Counted from the first letter of the stretch, positions 1 to 9,617 are shown. The stretch is 64,000 nt of DNA from Pelomonas sp036404855 (GCF_036404855.1 NZ_DASWYS010000050.1:1-64000), one strand, 5' to 3'. Translations and numbers: made by a program. The notes: generated from the letters alone by a model not told the origin.

Positions 1-482
1 TCGCTCAGCGCCAGCACGCCGCCGATGCCGGCGGAGCCCAGGGACGTTCGCCCGCTACCCGTGAGAACTCCGTCCAGCCAGGTCTGCCACATCAGGAAGA
101 TGTTGGCATAGCCGGAATCGACGGCGAACTCGATGCCGTTCAGGGCGGCCCCCGCGCTGCGAATGGACAGGTAAGCATTCATGCCCGTGGCGGCGAAGTA
201 GTTGCCGCTGAAGGACTGGCTGTAGCTCTCGCCTGCGCCCAGGTCCACGCAGAACTCGCCGGCATAGCCGCAGCCGCCGTTGTCATTGGACAGGCCCGTG
301 TGACTGAACAGCAGGCCGCCTTCGGACCAGGGGCTGACGAGGTCGATGTTGGCCTCGAAGTCGGCGGCGTAGCTCAGGTGGTTGCCGGTGGGTGTGGCGC
401 TGCCAGTGCCGGTGGTCTGCACGACAGCGGCTGCAGCGGGCAGAGTGAACAAGGTCGCGAGAAGGGGAGCGATGATTTTCAT
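1..482 (-). CDS. Exported protein of unknown function, C-terminus cut off by window edge
   Basis: An open frame of 160 codons runs from an ATG at 482 off the left end of the window. The N-terminus (MKIIAPLLATLFTLPAAAA) is a clear Sec signal peptide with an Ala-rich cleavage region. The mature part is rich in Gly, Ser and aromatic residues, with a Cys pair in NDNGGCGYAGEFCVD, and looks like a beta-sandwich secreted protein. The style resembles the PEP-CTERM exported proteins common in Burkholderiales, but the sorting signal, if any, lies outside the window. It lies 159 bp downstream of the rhamnogalacturonan lyase gene on the same strand, so it could belong to the pectin locus, though nothing in the sequence shows a pectin role. 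The ribosome site is weak. Confidence 0.6.
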   Translation of the reverse strand, partial: MKIIAPLLATLFTLPAAAAVVQTTGTGSATPTGNHLSYAADFEANIDLVSPWSEGGLLFSHTGLSNDNGGCGYAGEFCVDLGAGESYSQSFSGNYFAATGMNAYLSIRSAGAALNGIEFAVDSGYANIFLMWQTWLDGVLTGSGRTSLGSAGIGGVLALS

Positions 483-641
483 GATGATGGTCTCGGTTGT
501 GTTTTGGGCCGAGCGCCGGGGCGCTCCCACGCCGGCCCGCGCTGGCGATGCTTGTGGCTGCAGTGCCTGAGGCGTCGACGTCCCCATCGGGGACCGATCC
601 GTCCGGCCAGCGTCCAGCGTGGCCGGCTGGGGCGTCGGGCG

Positions 642-2471
642 TCAGTTCGCGGCCACCAGGTCGATGGCGTCGAAGGACAAGGCCGGGCTCAGGAAGCTGG
701 CACCTGCGGTGCCGCTGACGGTGTTGATGGTCAGCACGTTGGTGCCGACGACCAACTGGGCGGCCGGGATGTCGAAGGTGTAGGTGCGGTTGAAGCCGCG
801 ATAGGTGCCTACCGTGAGGTTGCGCGAGACCTTGGGCGGCGCGGCGGGGATGCCCGACGTCCAGCTGTTGATCGTGACCTGCGGGCGGGCGCTGTTGTAG
901 TCGGCCGTGGTGCCGATGCGCAGCCGCAGCGGCGCCGCGTTCTGGCCCCGCTTGAGCGTGAAGCGTATCTGCAGGCCGTTGTTGACGTCCTTCCACTGAT
1001 AGGCCGGCCACTGCGTGGCGGCGTCGGATTGGCCGACGACGAAGGGGCTGACCAGCCACGAGGCCATGCGCACGTCGGATGGATGCATGAAGGTCAGCTT
1101 GTCGCCGTTGATGAACTCCTGCGGCGTGCCGTCCCAGTGACCGATGCGCCAGAGCGCCGGCGTGGTCTCCGGGTCGCCGGTGATGGCCACCGGGTTCAGC
1201 GCGTAACTGGCGTTGGCGGTGACCGTCACTGTGCCTGTCTGCACGGCGAGCTCACCCTTGTAGACGGTCATCGTGTAGACGCCGGGCAGCATGCCGGTGG
1301 CTGTGAAATGGCCGTCGGCAGGGTCAGCGTCAGCCCAGTACTGCGCCTGCGCATTGGCGAAACCCACGGTGTAGGGCAGGCCGGCGATGCGACCCGTCAG
1401 GCCGGCGCCGCTGACCGAGCCGCGGCCCAACGGCGGCACATAGCCAAGCATGCCGACCTTGCCGTACCAGCTGGTGTCAGGCCGCGCCGAGGGGGGCGTG
1501 CCGTCGTTGAAGATCATCGTGTACGTGTTCAGCACGCCCATGCGGAAGGCTTCCGTCTGGGCCTCGCCGTAGTTGACGATGTAGGTCAGCTCGTTGGTCG
1601 TGTCGGTGATCTGCTGCAGCAGGCTGCGGTAGAACGGCCCGCCGGAGCCGCCCTCGTTGTTGTCGCGCCAGAACCAGACGCCCACGCCGGGGCCGGTGCC
1701 GCCGACGAACTCCCAGTCCTTCAGACGGCGATTGGCATAGTGCTTGGAGCGCGACTGGCCGTAGCGCGGGTCGGTGGCGGCGAAGCCGAACACGTCGCTG
1801 GCCTCGATGGCGCCGCTGGTGCCGCGCAGGTCTTCGGCCCAGTAGCTCTGGCCGCCGTAGCTGACGAGGCCGCCAGCCGCGTGGGGCGGGCCGCCATTGG
1901 GCAGCCTGGCGATGGGGATGCGTGCGATGAAGCGCACCAGGCCGTGTACGTCGGGTTCCTCGGTGAAGTGCGTGCCCATGTGGATGTTGGACTCGCCCTT
2001 CTTGACGACGTAGTAGTGCGTCAGCGTGCCGCCCTTGGTGCTGTTCACGGTCAGCGTCACGCGGATGTATGCGTCACCTACAACCACGCCGTTGTTCGCC
2101 GCGGAGGCCGGCACGACGGTGCCGTTGGCGTTGACCAGCTCGGCTGTCACGGCCACCGCGCTGACGCCGGTGTAGAGCCAGTCCGCGCCGGAGTTCAGCT
2201 GCGTGCCGCGTGATGCGTCTGCGTACTCGACGCCCTTGTAGACCATGCTGGACAGGTCGCCTGAGGACGTGGTGCTGGAACCGTTGTCCCAGGCGCGTAC
2301 CTTGAACACCAGACCGGCGTCGGTGTCGATGATGTACTGCGGACGCGCCGCGTTGTTGTTGTCGTGGACAGTGGTGATGCTGAAGGCCGCCATGGCGGCC
2401 GGCGCCGCCGCGGCGAGCAACCCTGCGGCCAGCCAGCGGGCCAGGCGCTGGCGGGTGCTTGTCTTGTGCAT
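642..2471 (-). CDS. Rhamnogalacturonan endolyase, polysaccharide lyase family 4
   Basis: A 609-residue secreted protein. The start at 2471 is preferred over an in-frame ATG at 2501 because it has a good ribosome site (GCAGGAG, about 5 bases away) and opens directly into a signal peptide (MHKTSTRQRLARWLAAGLL..AMA). The mature part has a long beta-sandwich catalytic region with family-like stretches such as YYVVKKGESNIHMGTHF, then a short carboxypeptidase-regulatory/FnIII-like domain (GVYTMTVYKGELAV), then a C-terminal beta-jelly-roll (FTLKRGQNAAPLRLRIGT). This three-domain order is that of PL4 enzymes, which cleave the rhamnose-galacturonate backbone of pectin by beta-elimination. It is separated from the main operon by 245 bp carrying operator-like palindromes, so it probably has its own promoter. 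Confidence 0.85.
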   Translation of the reverse strand: MHKTSTRQRLARWLAAGLLAAAAPAAMAAFSITTVHDNNNAARPQYIIDTDAGLVFKVRAWDNGSSTTSSGDLSSMVYKGVEYADASRGTQLNSGADWLYTGVSAVAVTAELVNANGTVVPASAANNGVVVGDAYIRVTLTVNSTKGGTLTHYYVVKKGESNIHMGTHFTEEPDVHGLVRFIARIPIARLPNGGPPHAAGGLVSYGGQSYWAEDLRGTSGAIEASDVFGFAATDPRYGQSRSKHYANRRLKDWEFVGGTGPGVGVWFWRDNNEGGSGGPFYRSLLQQITDTTNELTYIVNYGEAQTEAFRMGVLNTYTMIFNDGTPPSARPDTSWYGKVGMLGYVPPLGRGSVSGAGLTGRIAGLPYTVGFANAQAQYWADADPADGHFTATGMLPGVYTMTVYKGELAVQTGTVTVTANASYALNPVAITGDPETTPALWRIGHWDGTPQEFINGDKLTFMHPSDVRMASWLVSPFVVGQSDAATQWPAYQWKDVNNGLQIRFTLKRGQNAAPLRLRIGTTADYNSARPQVTINSWTSGIPAAPPKVSRNLTVGTYRGFNRTYTFDIPAAQLVVGTNVLTINTVSGTAGASFLSPALSFDAIDLVAAN

Positions 2472-2560
2472 GAAGTCTCCTGCTTTTGTGTCGTTATTCA
2501 CGGTTTGCGGCGTTGGCCGCGACCGGGAGCGGACTCTAGGCAGGGGGCTCTATCACGTGT

Positions 2561-2576
2561 GCTCAAGCGCTTGAGC
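2561..2576. promoter_or_regulatory. Operator-like 16-bp perfect palindrome (LacI-family type)
   Basis: The sequence GCTCAAGCGCTTGAGC is self-complementary over all 16 bases and has the central CG and the AAnCGnTT core (AAGCGCTT) typical of LacI/GalR-family operators. It lies about 90 bp upstream of the rhamnogalacturonan lyase start at 2471. A weaker related palindrome (CTCAAGGGCGTGAG, 2589-2602) lies 27 bp away centre to centre. A near match recurs upstream of the main operon at 17187-17198. The regulator is not encoded in the window. Confidence 0.55.
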
Positions 2577-2716
2577 GTTTGGCAAGCACTCAAGGGCGTG
2601 AGCGATCGCAGGCCGTTGCGATAGCGGAAAGGAATCGCTCGGCGGTTTCCTCGCGATGAATCGCGATGGCGATCGTGTGTGGGGGGGCGCGCCTTCCGGC
2701 GCGGGGTCTGTAGTGC

Positions 2717-3964
2717 CTAGTTGATGAGGGCCTGGTAGGTCAGGGTGCGCACGCGCAAGTGCAGCGTAGAGCTGCCCGCGGGCCGGAGCTGCGTCATCAG
2801 CAGGATGATGAGGCGCTCCTTGGGGTCCACCGTGTATTGCGGGAAGTAGGCGCTGCCCCAGCCGAATGCACCCTCGCTGCCCAGCTCCTTGAAGCCGCCG
2901 CGCCTGACGTTGACCCAGAAACCAAGGCCGAAGCCGTCAGCGTCACCACGGGACTTGTCGGCGAGGTGGTCTGACGTCATCAGCGCCACGGTCATGGGTG
3001 CGAGGATGCGTACACCGTCCAGTTCGCCCTTGTTGAGCAGCATCTGCAGAAAGCGCGTGTAGTCGCCGGCGGTGCTCAGCATGCCGGCACCGCCGGACAT
3101 CAGCTTGTGCGGTCCGTTGACGAAGTCGCTCTTGTCGGACGTCTCCATCAGCTTGAGCTGGCCGCCCTCCAGGCCATAGACGTTGGCCAGTCGTGCCACC
3201 TTCTCGGGCGGCACGGCGAAGCCGGTGTCGGGCATGCGCAGCGGGTCAGTGATGCGCGCCTTGATGAACTGGTCCAGCGACTGGCCAGACACCACCTCAA
3301 CGAGGCGGCCCAGCACGTCGGTTGCGTAGCCGTAGATGAACTGATCGCCCGGTTGGCTTTGCAGTGGCAGAGCGGCAAAACGGTCGGTCCATGCGCTGAG
3401 CGTCTCGTCGTTGCCGACGAGGTACCAGTCCTTCATGCCGGCAGCGTCGTAGGCCGCCTTGGCCGGGCCAGGGCCGTAGCTCATGCCCGCGGTGTGGGTC
3501 AGCAGATCGTGGATGGTCAGCGCGCGGCGCGGCTTCTCGGTGCCGCCGCCCGGCAGGGCCACTTGCAGGTTGGCGAAGGCTGGCAGGTAGCGCGCCACGG
3601 GATCCTTCAGCAGGAAGCGGCCTTCCTCGTAAAGGATCATGGCCGCCACGGTCGTGAGCGCCTTGCTCATGGACGCGATGCGGAAGATGGTGTCCGTGCG
3701 CATAGGCCGGGCGTTCTCGACGTCACGCTGGCCGTACGCCTTGAAGACAACCGGCTTGCCGTCGCGCATGACGACCATGACGCCACCGGCCAGTTGCTTG
3801 CCCGCGATCTGTTCGTCAATGGCCGCGTCCAGGCGCTTGAGCCGCTCGGGCGAGAAGCCTTGCGCCGTGACAATCTCGGTGGCTTCGGTCGGCGTGGCCG
3901 CCGTGACGGGCGCATTGATGAGCGCGGCGCAGGCCAGCGCCACGGCGAGGACGGGGAATTTCAT
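2717..3964 (-). CDS. Secreted beta-lactamase-fold serine hydrolase (class C-like)
   Basis: A 415-residue protein with a signal peptide (MKFPVLAVALACAALINAPVTAA). The family motif SxxK is present as S98-M-S-K101 in RIASMSKALTTVAAM; the following DLLTHTAGMSYG segment is also typical. At the second motif the usual YxN is replaced by YGY (FIYGYATDVLG), and the C-terminal HxG/KTG region reads GWGSAYFP, which suggests an esterase or D-aminopeptidase-like enzyme rather than a true beta-lactamase. It is the last gene of the pectin operon, 4 bp after the acetylesterase stop. A role in deacylating pectin-derived substrates is plausible from context but not shown by sequence. Confidence 0.8.
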   Translation of the reverse strand: MKFPVLAVALACAALINAPVTAATPTEATEIVTAQGFSPERLKRLDAAIDEQIAGKQLAGGVMVVMRDGKPVVFKAYGQRDVENARPMRTDTIFRIASMSKALTTVAAMILYEEGRFLLKDPVARYLPAFANLQVALPGGGTEKPRRALTIHDLLTHTAGMSYGPGPAKAAYDAAGMKDWYLVGNDETLSAWTDRFAALPLQSQPGDQFIYGYATDVLGRLVEVVSGQSLDQFIKARITDPLRMPDTGFAVPPEKVARLANVYGLEGGQLKLMETSDKSDFVNGPHKLMSGGAGMLSTAGDYTRFLQMLLNKGELDGVRILAPMTVALMTSDHLADKSRGDADGFGLGFWVNVRRGGFKELGSEGAFGWGSAYFPQYTVDPKERLIILLMTQLRPAGSSTLHLRVRTLTYQALIN

Positions 3965-3968
3965 CGGC

Positions 3969-5219
3969 TCAGTCGCCCAGTGGGCGTTGTTGTGTGAACC
4001 CCGGGCTCACCGCGACGTGGAACTGCTCCGGCGCCTGCGGCTTGGCGGGGTCTATGGGGCCAAGATCATCGCGCAGCTCCGCGGCGACGGGCACGCGGGC
4101 TTCCCTCAGGCCCAGTGCCACCAAACGCGCCAATTGCATGGCGCCGTAGTTGTTGTGATGGGTGTTGTCCAGCTTGCCGCCGTTGAGCGGATGCGCAGCC
4201 TGCGAGCGCTCAGGGCCGAGGGCGGCGTACATCTGCTGGCTCATGCCATTGAGGTCGATGAAGGCGAGCTTCATCTCCATGGCGACCCTGCGGGCCGCGT
4301 CAGCGTATTCCAGCAGGCTGGGCCTGATGCGCCCCTGGGCATCGAAGTTGCGGCGCTCCATGGACGACACCACCACCGGAACGCCACCGCGCGCCAGGAT
4401 GCGCTCGGCATGTGTGCGCAGCTCTGCCTGGTAGGTCTGGGCGTTGCCGCTGCCGTCCTTCTGCTGCTTCTGGTCGTTATGGCCGAATTGAAGCAGTACC
4501 GTGTCACCGGGCTGCAGCGTGGACAGGATCTTGTCGATACGCCGCCGCGCGAGCGAGTCGCGGAAGGTTTCGCCGGATTCAGCGTGATTGGAGACGGCGA
4601 CACTGTTTTTGAAGAGGGCCGGCAGCATCTGGCCCCAACTGGCGTAGGGTTCGCCGGACTGGTCCGCCACCGTCGAGTCGCCCAGCAGGTAGATCGTGGG
4701 CAGCTTGACCGGCTCGATCGTCAGGTGTGTCAGCGCCGGCCGGGTTCCGTTGATCTCTAACGTCAGCCGGCGATCCCAGGCCCAGGCCTCGCTGGCGATC
4801 TCGCGCTCCTTCAGCTTCACGCGCCCGGCCTCCACGCCCGGTACTGCGGCGATATTGGCGGTGCGCACGTTGACGATGAAGCTGCGCCTCTCGCTGCGGC
4901 CAGCGGGCAACTGGACGGCGTCCAGCAGCAGGCGCCGCAGCTCGGCCTTGATCGTCGTGTCGCTGGCATCCTTGCCGCCCAGCGTGGCGGTCACGCGGTA
5001 GTTGCCCTCGGGCAGGTCAACCGAGAAGAAGAAGGGGAGCCCGACTGCGTTGCGCGGGGAATCGGCTTCGAAGCCATGGCCGCGTTCGCGGCTGTAGACA
5101 GTGTCGGCCGACACCGTCACCTCGCCGTCGGTGGGCTTGCCATCGAAGGCGAAGCGCAGGGTGCCGTCCGCCCAGGCGGGCGCGGCCAGCAGGCCGGCGA
5201 CAAGCAGCAGATGCTTCAT
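3969..5219 (-). CDS. Rhamnogalacturonan acetylesterase, SGNH/GDSL hydrolase (CE12-like)
   Basis: A 416-residue secreted protein (signal peptide about 1-17). The SGNH hydrolase domain starts near residue 175: the nucleophile Ser182 lies in YLLGDSTVADQSG, the Asn of block III in FGHNDQK (near 248), and the catalytic Asp351 and His354/His355 in LDNTHHNNYGA. These match CE12 rhamnogalacturonan acetylesterases, which remove acetyl groups from galacturonate so that lyases can act. The first 170 residues form an extra beta-sandwich (DGTLRFAFDGKPTDGEVTV onwards) seen in longer bacterial CE12 members. The start lies 1 base downstream of the PL26 gene's stop, so the genes are co-transcribed. Confidence 0.88.
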   Translation of the reverse strand: MKHLLLVAGLLAAPAWADGTLRFAFDGKPTDGEVTVSADTVYSRERGHGFEADSPRNAVGLPFFFSVDLPEGNYRVTATLGGKDASDTTIKAELRRLLLDAVQLPAGRSERRSFIVNVRTANIAAVPGVEAGRVKLKEREIASEAWAWDRRLTLEINGTRPALTHLTIEPVKLPTIYLLGDSTVADQSGEPYASWGQMLPALFKNSVAVSNHAESGETFRDSLARRRIDKILSTLQPGDTVLLQFGHNDQKQQKDGSGNAQTYQAELRTHAERILARGGVPVVVSSMERRNFDAQGRIRPSLLEYADAARRVAMEMKLAFIDLNGMSQQMYAALGPERSQAAHPLNGGKLDNTHHNNYGAMQLARLVALGLREARVPVAAELRDDLGPIDPAKPQAPEQFHVAVSPGFTQQRPLGD

Positions 5220-5220
5220 G

Positions 5221-7953
5221 TCAGTCTTTCAGATGCTCGCCCACCAGGGCGAGGTTCTGGATGGCCGCGAGGCCCCATTGCGCGGTGTCGTTGGTGCTGA
5301 TCCAGGCAGCCTCGTCCACCGGGTTCAGCACCAGTGGGCCGGCGATGCGCGTGGTCGTCAGTGGTTTGGCTCCGAAGCGCTCGTCGGCCAAGAACTCCTT
5401 CCACGCCCGCTGCGCCAGCACCGCGTCCCGGCGTTGCGCCGCGGCATAGGCGGTCAGGCGCGAGTGGCCCACCGTGAGCACCGCGCTGCCACCATGCGGT
5501 GCGCCCAGTGACTTGACCTGCTGGTCGCGCGGCGCGTTGTACAGGTCGCAGTACTGCACCCAGGCCTGCTTGAACGCCGGCACGTCGATCAGCTCCACCA
5601 GCTCCGTCATCATTTCCATGCCACCGAACACGGCGCTCAGGTGGCTGGCGCTGATCTTGTCGCCGCTGACGTTGTGCAGCGCGCCTTCGTTGGGTCCCGT
5701 GGGCTCGTAGCCGCCGCTGCCGGTGAAGAAGCCGTGCGGCATGGCTGCAATGCCCTGCATGCCGCGCAGCAGCTTGTTGCGCCAGCGGACGTCGCCGGTG
5801 CGTTCCCACTCGGTCATGAAGTTTGCGACCAGCGAGCCCCAATCGGTGCCGAAGCCGATACGCGCGGGCCAGGGGCCCTTGTCCACGCGGCCCGCGATCT
5901 TGCGCACCGGGTCCACCTCGTCCAGCTTCTGGTCGACGTCCAGCACTTCGCGCATGACATCGCCGATGCGCTCATCGGCGGTCAGGTAATAGTAGAAGCG
6001 TCGGTTGGCCGACGTGGAGATGCGCGCCTGCTTGGCACTGCAGCCCCAGTGCTGCACGTTGTGTCGTGTGCCCAGGCCCTTGAAGCGGCCGGCGTGGTAG
6101 ATATCCACCTCGGCGGTATGGCGCACCATGGCCTCGGCGAAGCGGAAGATGTCAGCCCGGCCGCTGCGCAGGTAGGCGTACCAGAGCCACAGGTCGGGCG
6201 ACAGCTCCGAGTTGTCCCATGCGTAGCCGCCCACGTCGTAGCGCCACTCGTGGCGGTCGGCGTCGTAGGTGTGGCGGATGTCGCCGTAGTCCCAGAAGCC
6301 GTACCAGTGGCGCTGCTCGACCTCCCGGGCATAGAAGCCGAACAGGAAATCCAGCCGGTCCTCGATCTTGCGGCGTGCGGGCGTGGAGCGGTCGGGCAGG
6401 CTCCACAGCCTGCCGAACACGCCGGCCTGCAGATAGCGGGCCGGTGAAGCAGCCAGCTGCGGCGGCGTCTGCACGGCTGTTGCCATCTGTACCAGACGTT
6501 CGCGGGATGGCGTGGCGGCCAGCGCCCACAGCGTGATTTCGCTGCTGCGCGCAATGCCCACCGGCGTGCCGAAGCCCTTCTCGTAGTCCTCGTAGGTGAC
6601 TTCCAGGCCCTCAAGCTCCTGCTCGTGGGTCTCCATGCCCAAGCCGTCGTGATAGAAGCGCAGGTCCATAGCCGGCGCCTCGGGCGAGTGCATCCACAGC
6701 GTTACCTGGGCGGTGTCGGTATGGGCGTCGCGGATGTCCAGCTGCGTCGGGTGGCGCTGCCAGAAGTCCCGCAGGCCGAAGGCCACGCCGCCGGTCGCGC
6801 CGCCGATGTAGCCGCTACCCGGGGCGCGTCTGCCGAAGGCAGCCGGGATCCAGCCGTGGCCGGGCTTGGTGCGTTTCCTGATTTGGAAGCCGTCGGCGCT
6901 GAGCTGACTGAGCGTGTAGTCACCCCAGGCAGGTATGCGGTGCTGCAGCTGGCGCACCTGAGCGCCCCATTGCGCCAGAGGCGGCGTAGCGCGGCCGGCC
7001 AGTTGGGCCTCACGCACGGCCGTACCTGGCTCGCGGCGCAGGCCGGTGAGGTTGCGCACGCCCTCGGCCCACAAACCACCCGCCTCGCCGGCGAAACGCA
7101 CGTGGCGGTCGTACAGCGCGTCGCGCAACGGCACATCGACGCGCAGTCCGATGCCGCGCAGGTAGTCGCGGTTCTCGTCGCCGTCGAAAACAAAGCTGTG
7201 CATCACCCGCAGCGTTTCGGCGCCGGCATAGAAGTAGAAACGCACGGAAAACGGCAGCCACTCGCGGCCGGACGCGCTGCGATGTTGACCGTCGACCTTG
7301 ATGACGGCGCGCACCGGGCCGCTCTGCTCGACGCTGAGCTTGGAGATACGGCTCTGGAATTCGGTCTGCGTGACTGGGCCTTGCCCGGCATCAGGCTTGT
7401 CGTCGGTCTGCGCGATCAGTGTGCAGCCGCCCATGACCACACGCCCGTCGCGCTCGATGCTCTGGATCAACTGGTTGCCCTGGCGTGGCAGCCGACAGCG
7501 GATGATGCCGGTGTCCACCTCGACGAAGTCCGGCTGCTCCTTGACGCCGACCGTGGTGCCAGCGGCCGTCACGCCCTTGCCGGGGCGGATGCTCGGCGCA
7601 GCACCGGCGGAGATGCCGGCGGGTAGCGCGTGGGCGGTCCACTTCAGCGAGCCATCGGGCCAGTAGGCCAGCGGCCAAGTCTGCAGAGGCAGCGGCTTGC
7701 CGGCTGAGTCCATGGCATGGAAGACCTGGCCCTTGGCTTGTTGGCCGCGAGGCCAGGGCAGGCCCAGCGTGCCGCCCAGCATCAGCTCAGGCGCGGCGCC
7801 GTCCAGCCAGCGCAGTGTGTGCGAGTCAGTGGCTGCAGGCATGGCCGGTGCGGGGCCTGGCGCGGCGGCTGAGGTCGTGCCGGCCAGCGCCGCGGTTCCC
7901 GCGAGGGGCAGCGCGGCGGTCTTGAAGAAGTGGCGGCGGCTGAAGTCGGTCAT
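5221..7953 (-). CDS. PL26/YetA-type exo-rhamnogalacturonan lyase, Tat-exported
   Basis: A 910-residue protein that begins with a twin-arginine signal (SRRHFFK followed by a hydrophobic Ala/Leu stretch), so it is probably exported folded. Downstream it matches the layout of the PcRGLX/YetA family: an N-terminal RIFT-barrel-like region (about 45-400), a central beta-sandwich with the DLRFYHDGLGMETHEQ stretch (near 430), and a C-terminal alpha/alpha-toroid (about 550-900). Family members release disaccharides from rhamnogalacturonan I. Its start overlaps the stop of the upstream symporter gene by 4 bases, giving translational coupling. The family assignment comes from recognising the sequence style and was not confirmed by a search. 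Confidence 0.82.
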   Translation of the reverse strand: MTDFSRRHFFKTAALPLAGTAALAGTTSAAAPGPAPAMPAATDSHTLRWLDGAAPELMLGGTLGLPWPRGQQAKGQVFHAMDSAGKPLPLQTWPLAYWPDGSLKWTAHALPAGISAGAAPSIRPGKGVTAAGTTVGVKEQPDFVEVDTGIIRCRLPRQGNQLIQSIERDGRVVMGGCTLIAQTDDKPDAGQGPVTQTEFQSRISKLSVEQSGPVRAVIKVDGQHRSASGREWLPFSVRFYFYAGAETLRVMHSFVFDGDENRDYLRGIGLRVDVPLRDALYDRHVRFAGEAGGLWAEGVRNLTGLRREPGTAVREAQLAGRATPPLAQWGAQVRQLQHRIPAWGDYTLSQLSADGFQIRKRTKPGHGWIPAAFGRRAPGSGYIGGATGGVAFGLRDFWQRHPTQLDIRDAHTDTAQVTLWMHSPEAPAMDLRFYHDGLGMETHEQELEGLEVTYEDYEKGFGTPVGIARSSEITLWALAATPSRERLVQMATAVQTPPQLAASPARYLQAGVFGRLWSLPDRSTPARRKIEDRLDFLFGFYAREVEQRHWYGFWDYGDIRHTYDADRHEWRYDVGGYAWDNSELSPDLWLWYAYLRSGRADIFRFAEAMVRHTAEVDIYHAGRFKGLGTRHNVQHWGCSAKQARISTSANRRFYYYLTADERIGDVMREVLDVDQKLDEVDPVRKIAGRVDKGPWPARIGFGTDWGSLVANFMTEWERTGDVRWRNKLLRGMQGIAAMPHGFFTGSGGYEPTGPNEGALHNVSGDKISASHLSAVFGGMEMMTELVELIDVPAFKQAWVQYCDLYNAPRDQQVKSLGAPHGGSAVLTVGHSRLTAYAAAQRRDAVLAQRAWKEFLADERFGAKPLTTTRIAGPLVLNPVDEAAWISTNDTAQWGLAAIQNLALVGEHLKD

Positions 7954-9617
7954 GTGCGCGCGTGCTGCTGGACAGGGGAAGCTTCGGACGAGGCAGCGCT
8001 GCCGTTGCCGCGGCCCCAGAGGCGGTCATAGGACCAGCCGGTCAGGTCCTCGACGACTTGGCGGTTGGCCTCGTTCTGGGCCTCGGTGGCGCCATTGCGC
8101 AGGCGTTCCACTTCGTGCACCAGCACTGCATGCGTGCCAGCGTTCAGGCGGAAGCTCCATGAGGCCACCAGGCCCAGCAGCATCATCAGCAACGGCCCGC
8201 CGACCATCAGCGCGGTGATGGTCTGGATGGCCTCCGGCGTCTGCACAATCAGTTCGCCCGGGCGGGTCTTGGGCGATACGTAGCCGCCCAGGTCGATGAT
8301 CCAGCCGCTGGCGATGATGGCGGCGCTCTGCGCCACCTTGCGCACCAGCGTCATCACGCCGGCGAAGATGCCCTCGCGGCGCTGACCGGTGACTGCCTCA
8401 TCGATGTCGGGCAGGTAGTTGTAGACCGACCAGGGTACGAAGTTCAACGTACCGCGACCCAGGCCGGCGAGCACGATGGGTGCGAAGAGCCAGAACACCA
8501 GCGCTGATGAGAACTCGGTGCGCGTGGGATCCAGCGCGCCGAACAGATTGGCGCCCAGGGCCTGGAAGCCGGCCTCGAAGCCCTCGGGCCGAGCCAGGTA
8601 GAAGCCCAGGTACAGCAGCAGCGCCGCGCCGAACAGGCCGATAGCGATGCGGTAGGCCAGTACCGGGCCGGTGCGGATGACGATCTGGATGGCCACCATC
8701 ACGGAGATCAACTGGGCCACGTACATGACTGTCATCAACTGCGAGATGACGAGGGTGGCACCCATCAGCACCGTCGCCACGAAGATGGGGAACGCGGTGT
8801 TAAAGATGTCCTGCGACAGGTAGCCGCCCAGGTAGATGGACAGGTGCTGGCGGAAGGCGCGGATCTTCAGCGTGGAGAAGAGGTCTCGGAACATCTTCAC
8901 CGGCAGGCTCAGCGCAGCCTTGAGGCTGACGCCGCCATAGGTCTGCGACAGCACGGCCTGCTCGCGCGGGCCGTAGGGGCGCTCCCAGCTCGTCAGCACG
9001 ACGATGAGCACGACCACCGAGAAGATGACGCCGAAGATGGCCGCCATCCAGAAGAACGTGTCGGGCGAGTCCTTGCCGCCGAACTGGCTGATCAGCAGCG
9101 TGGGCAGGTAGGAGGCCAGGATGGCCGAACTCTGAGCCACGATCATGCGCGCACCGGCGAACTTGGCCTTGGCCTTGTAGTCCTTGGTCATCTCGGCCGC
9201 CAGCGTTTCCCATGGAATGAGAAACATCGTGTACAGCAGCTCGAAGAAGATGAATGCGAACAGGTAGTAGTAGAAGGTGTGGCCGGTGCGGAAGATCAGG
9301 GCGAAGCTGGGCAGCAGCGGGATGGTGATCAGCAGGAAGATCTTGCGCCGGCCGATCTTGCGGCCCACCCAGGTGTGGCGCAGGTTGTCGGACACGTAGC
9401 CGATCAGCGGGCAGGTGATGGCTTCCAGCAGGCGTGGCAGGCCAAGGATCAGCCCGGCCTCGACGGCGCTGAGGCCGCAGAAGGTCGTGAAGAAATAGAA
9501 CAGCCAGCCGGTGATGACCGCCTGGGCGCCTGCGCCCAGCATGTCGCCGCTGCCCCAGCCCCAGTAGTTGATCCAGTTCGGCTCTCGGGCCGCGGGGTGC
9601 AGGTTCTTTTGCTGCAT
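7950..9617 (-). CDS. Sugar symporter of the GPH/MFS type
   Basis: A 555-residue integral membrane protein with about 12 hydrophobic segments. The start, around NWINYWGWGSGDMLGAGAQ, and the charged loop RHTWVGRKIGRRKIF between helices 2 and 3 are typical of the glycoside-pentoside-hexuronide:cation symporter family (MelB/UidB-like). Family members import glycosides with Na+ or H+. Flanked by a lyase and the cytoplasmic GH105 hydrolase, it most likely carries unsaturated rhamnogalacturonan disaccharides across the inner membrane. The C-terminal tail of about 60 residues is polar and cytoplasmic. It overlaps the downstream PL26 gene by 4 bases. The substrate is inferred from context only. Confidence 0.85.
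   Translation of the reverse strand: MQQKNLHPAAREPNWINYWGWGSGDMLGAGAQAVITGWLFYFFTTFCGLSAVEAGLILGLPRLLEAITCPLIGYVSDNLRHTWVGRKIGRRKIFLLITIPLLPSFALIFRTGHTFYYYLFAFIFFELLYTMFLIPWETLAAEMTKDYKAKAKFAGARMIVAQSSAILASYLPTLLISQFGGKDSPDTFFWMAAIFGVIFSVVVLIVVLTSWERPYGPREQAVLSQTYGGVSLKAALSLPVKMFRDLFSTLKIRAFRQHLSIYLGGYLSQDIFNTAFPIFVATVLMGATLVISQLMTVMYVAQLISVMVAIQIVIRTGPVLAYRIAIGLFGAALLLYLGFYLARPEGFEAGFQALGANLFGALDPTRTEFSSALVFWLFAPIVLAGLGRGTLNFVPWSVYNYLPDIDEAVTGQRREGIFAGVMTLVRKVAQSAAIIASGWIIDLGGYVSPKTRPGELIVQTPEAIQTITALMVGGPLLMMLLGLVASWSFRLNAGTHAVLVHEVERLRNGATEAQNEANRQVVEDLTGWSYDRLWGRGNGSAASSEASPVQQHART

Noticed and set aside
580..626. GTCCCC/GGGGAC and CCGGCCA/TGGCCGG hairpins between PL4 and the truncated gene as a terminator
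   Set aside because: Short stems without T-runs on either strand; common by chance in GC-rich spacers.
300..2213. 637-codon plus-strand frame opposite the PL4 lyase gene
   Set aside because: The lyase frame has a signal peptide, ribosome site and family motifs; the opposite frame has none.
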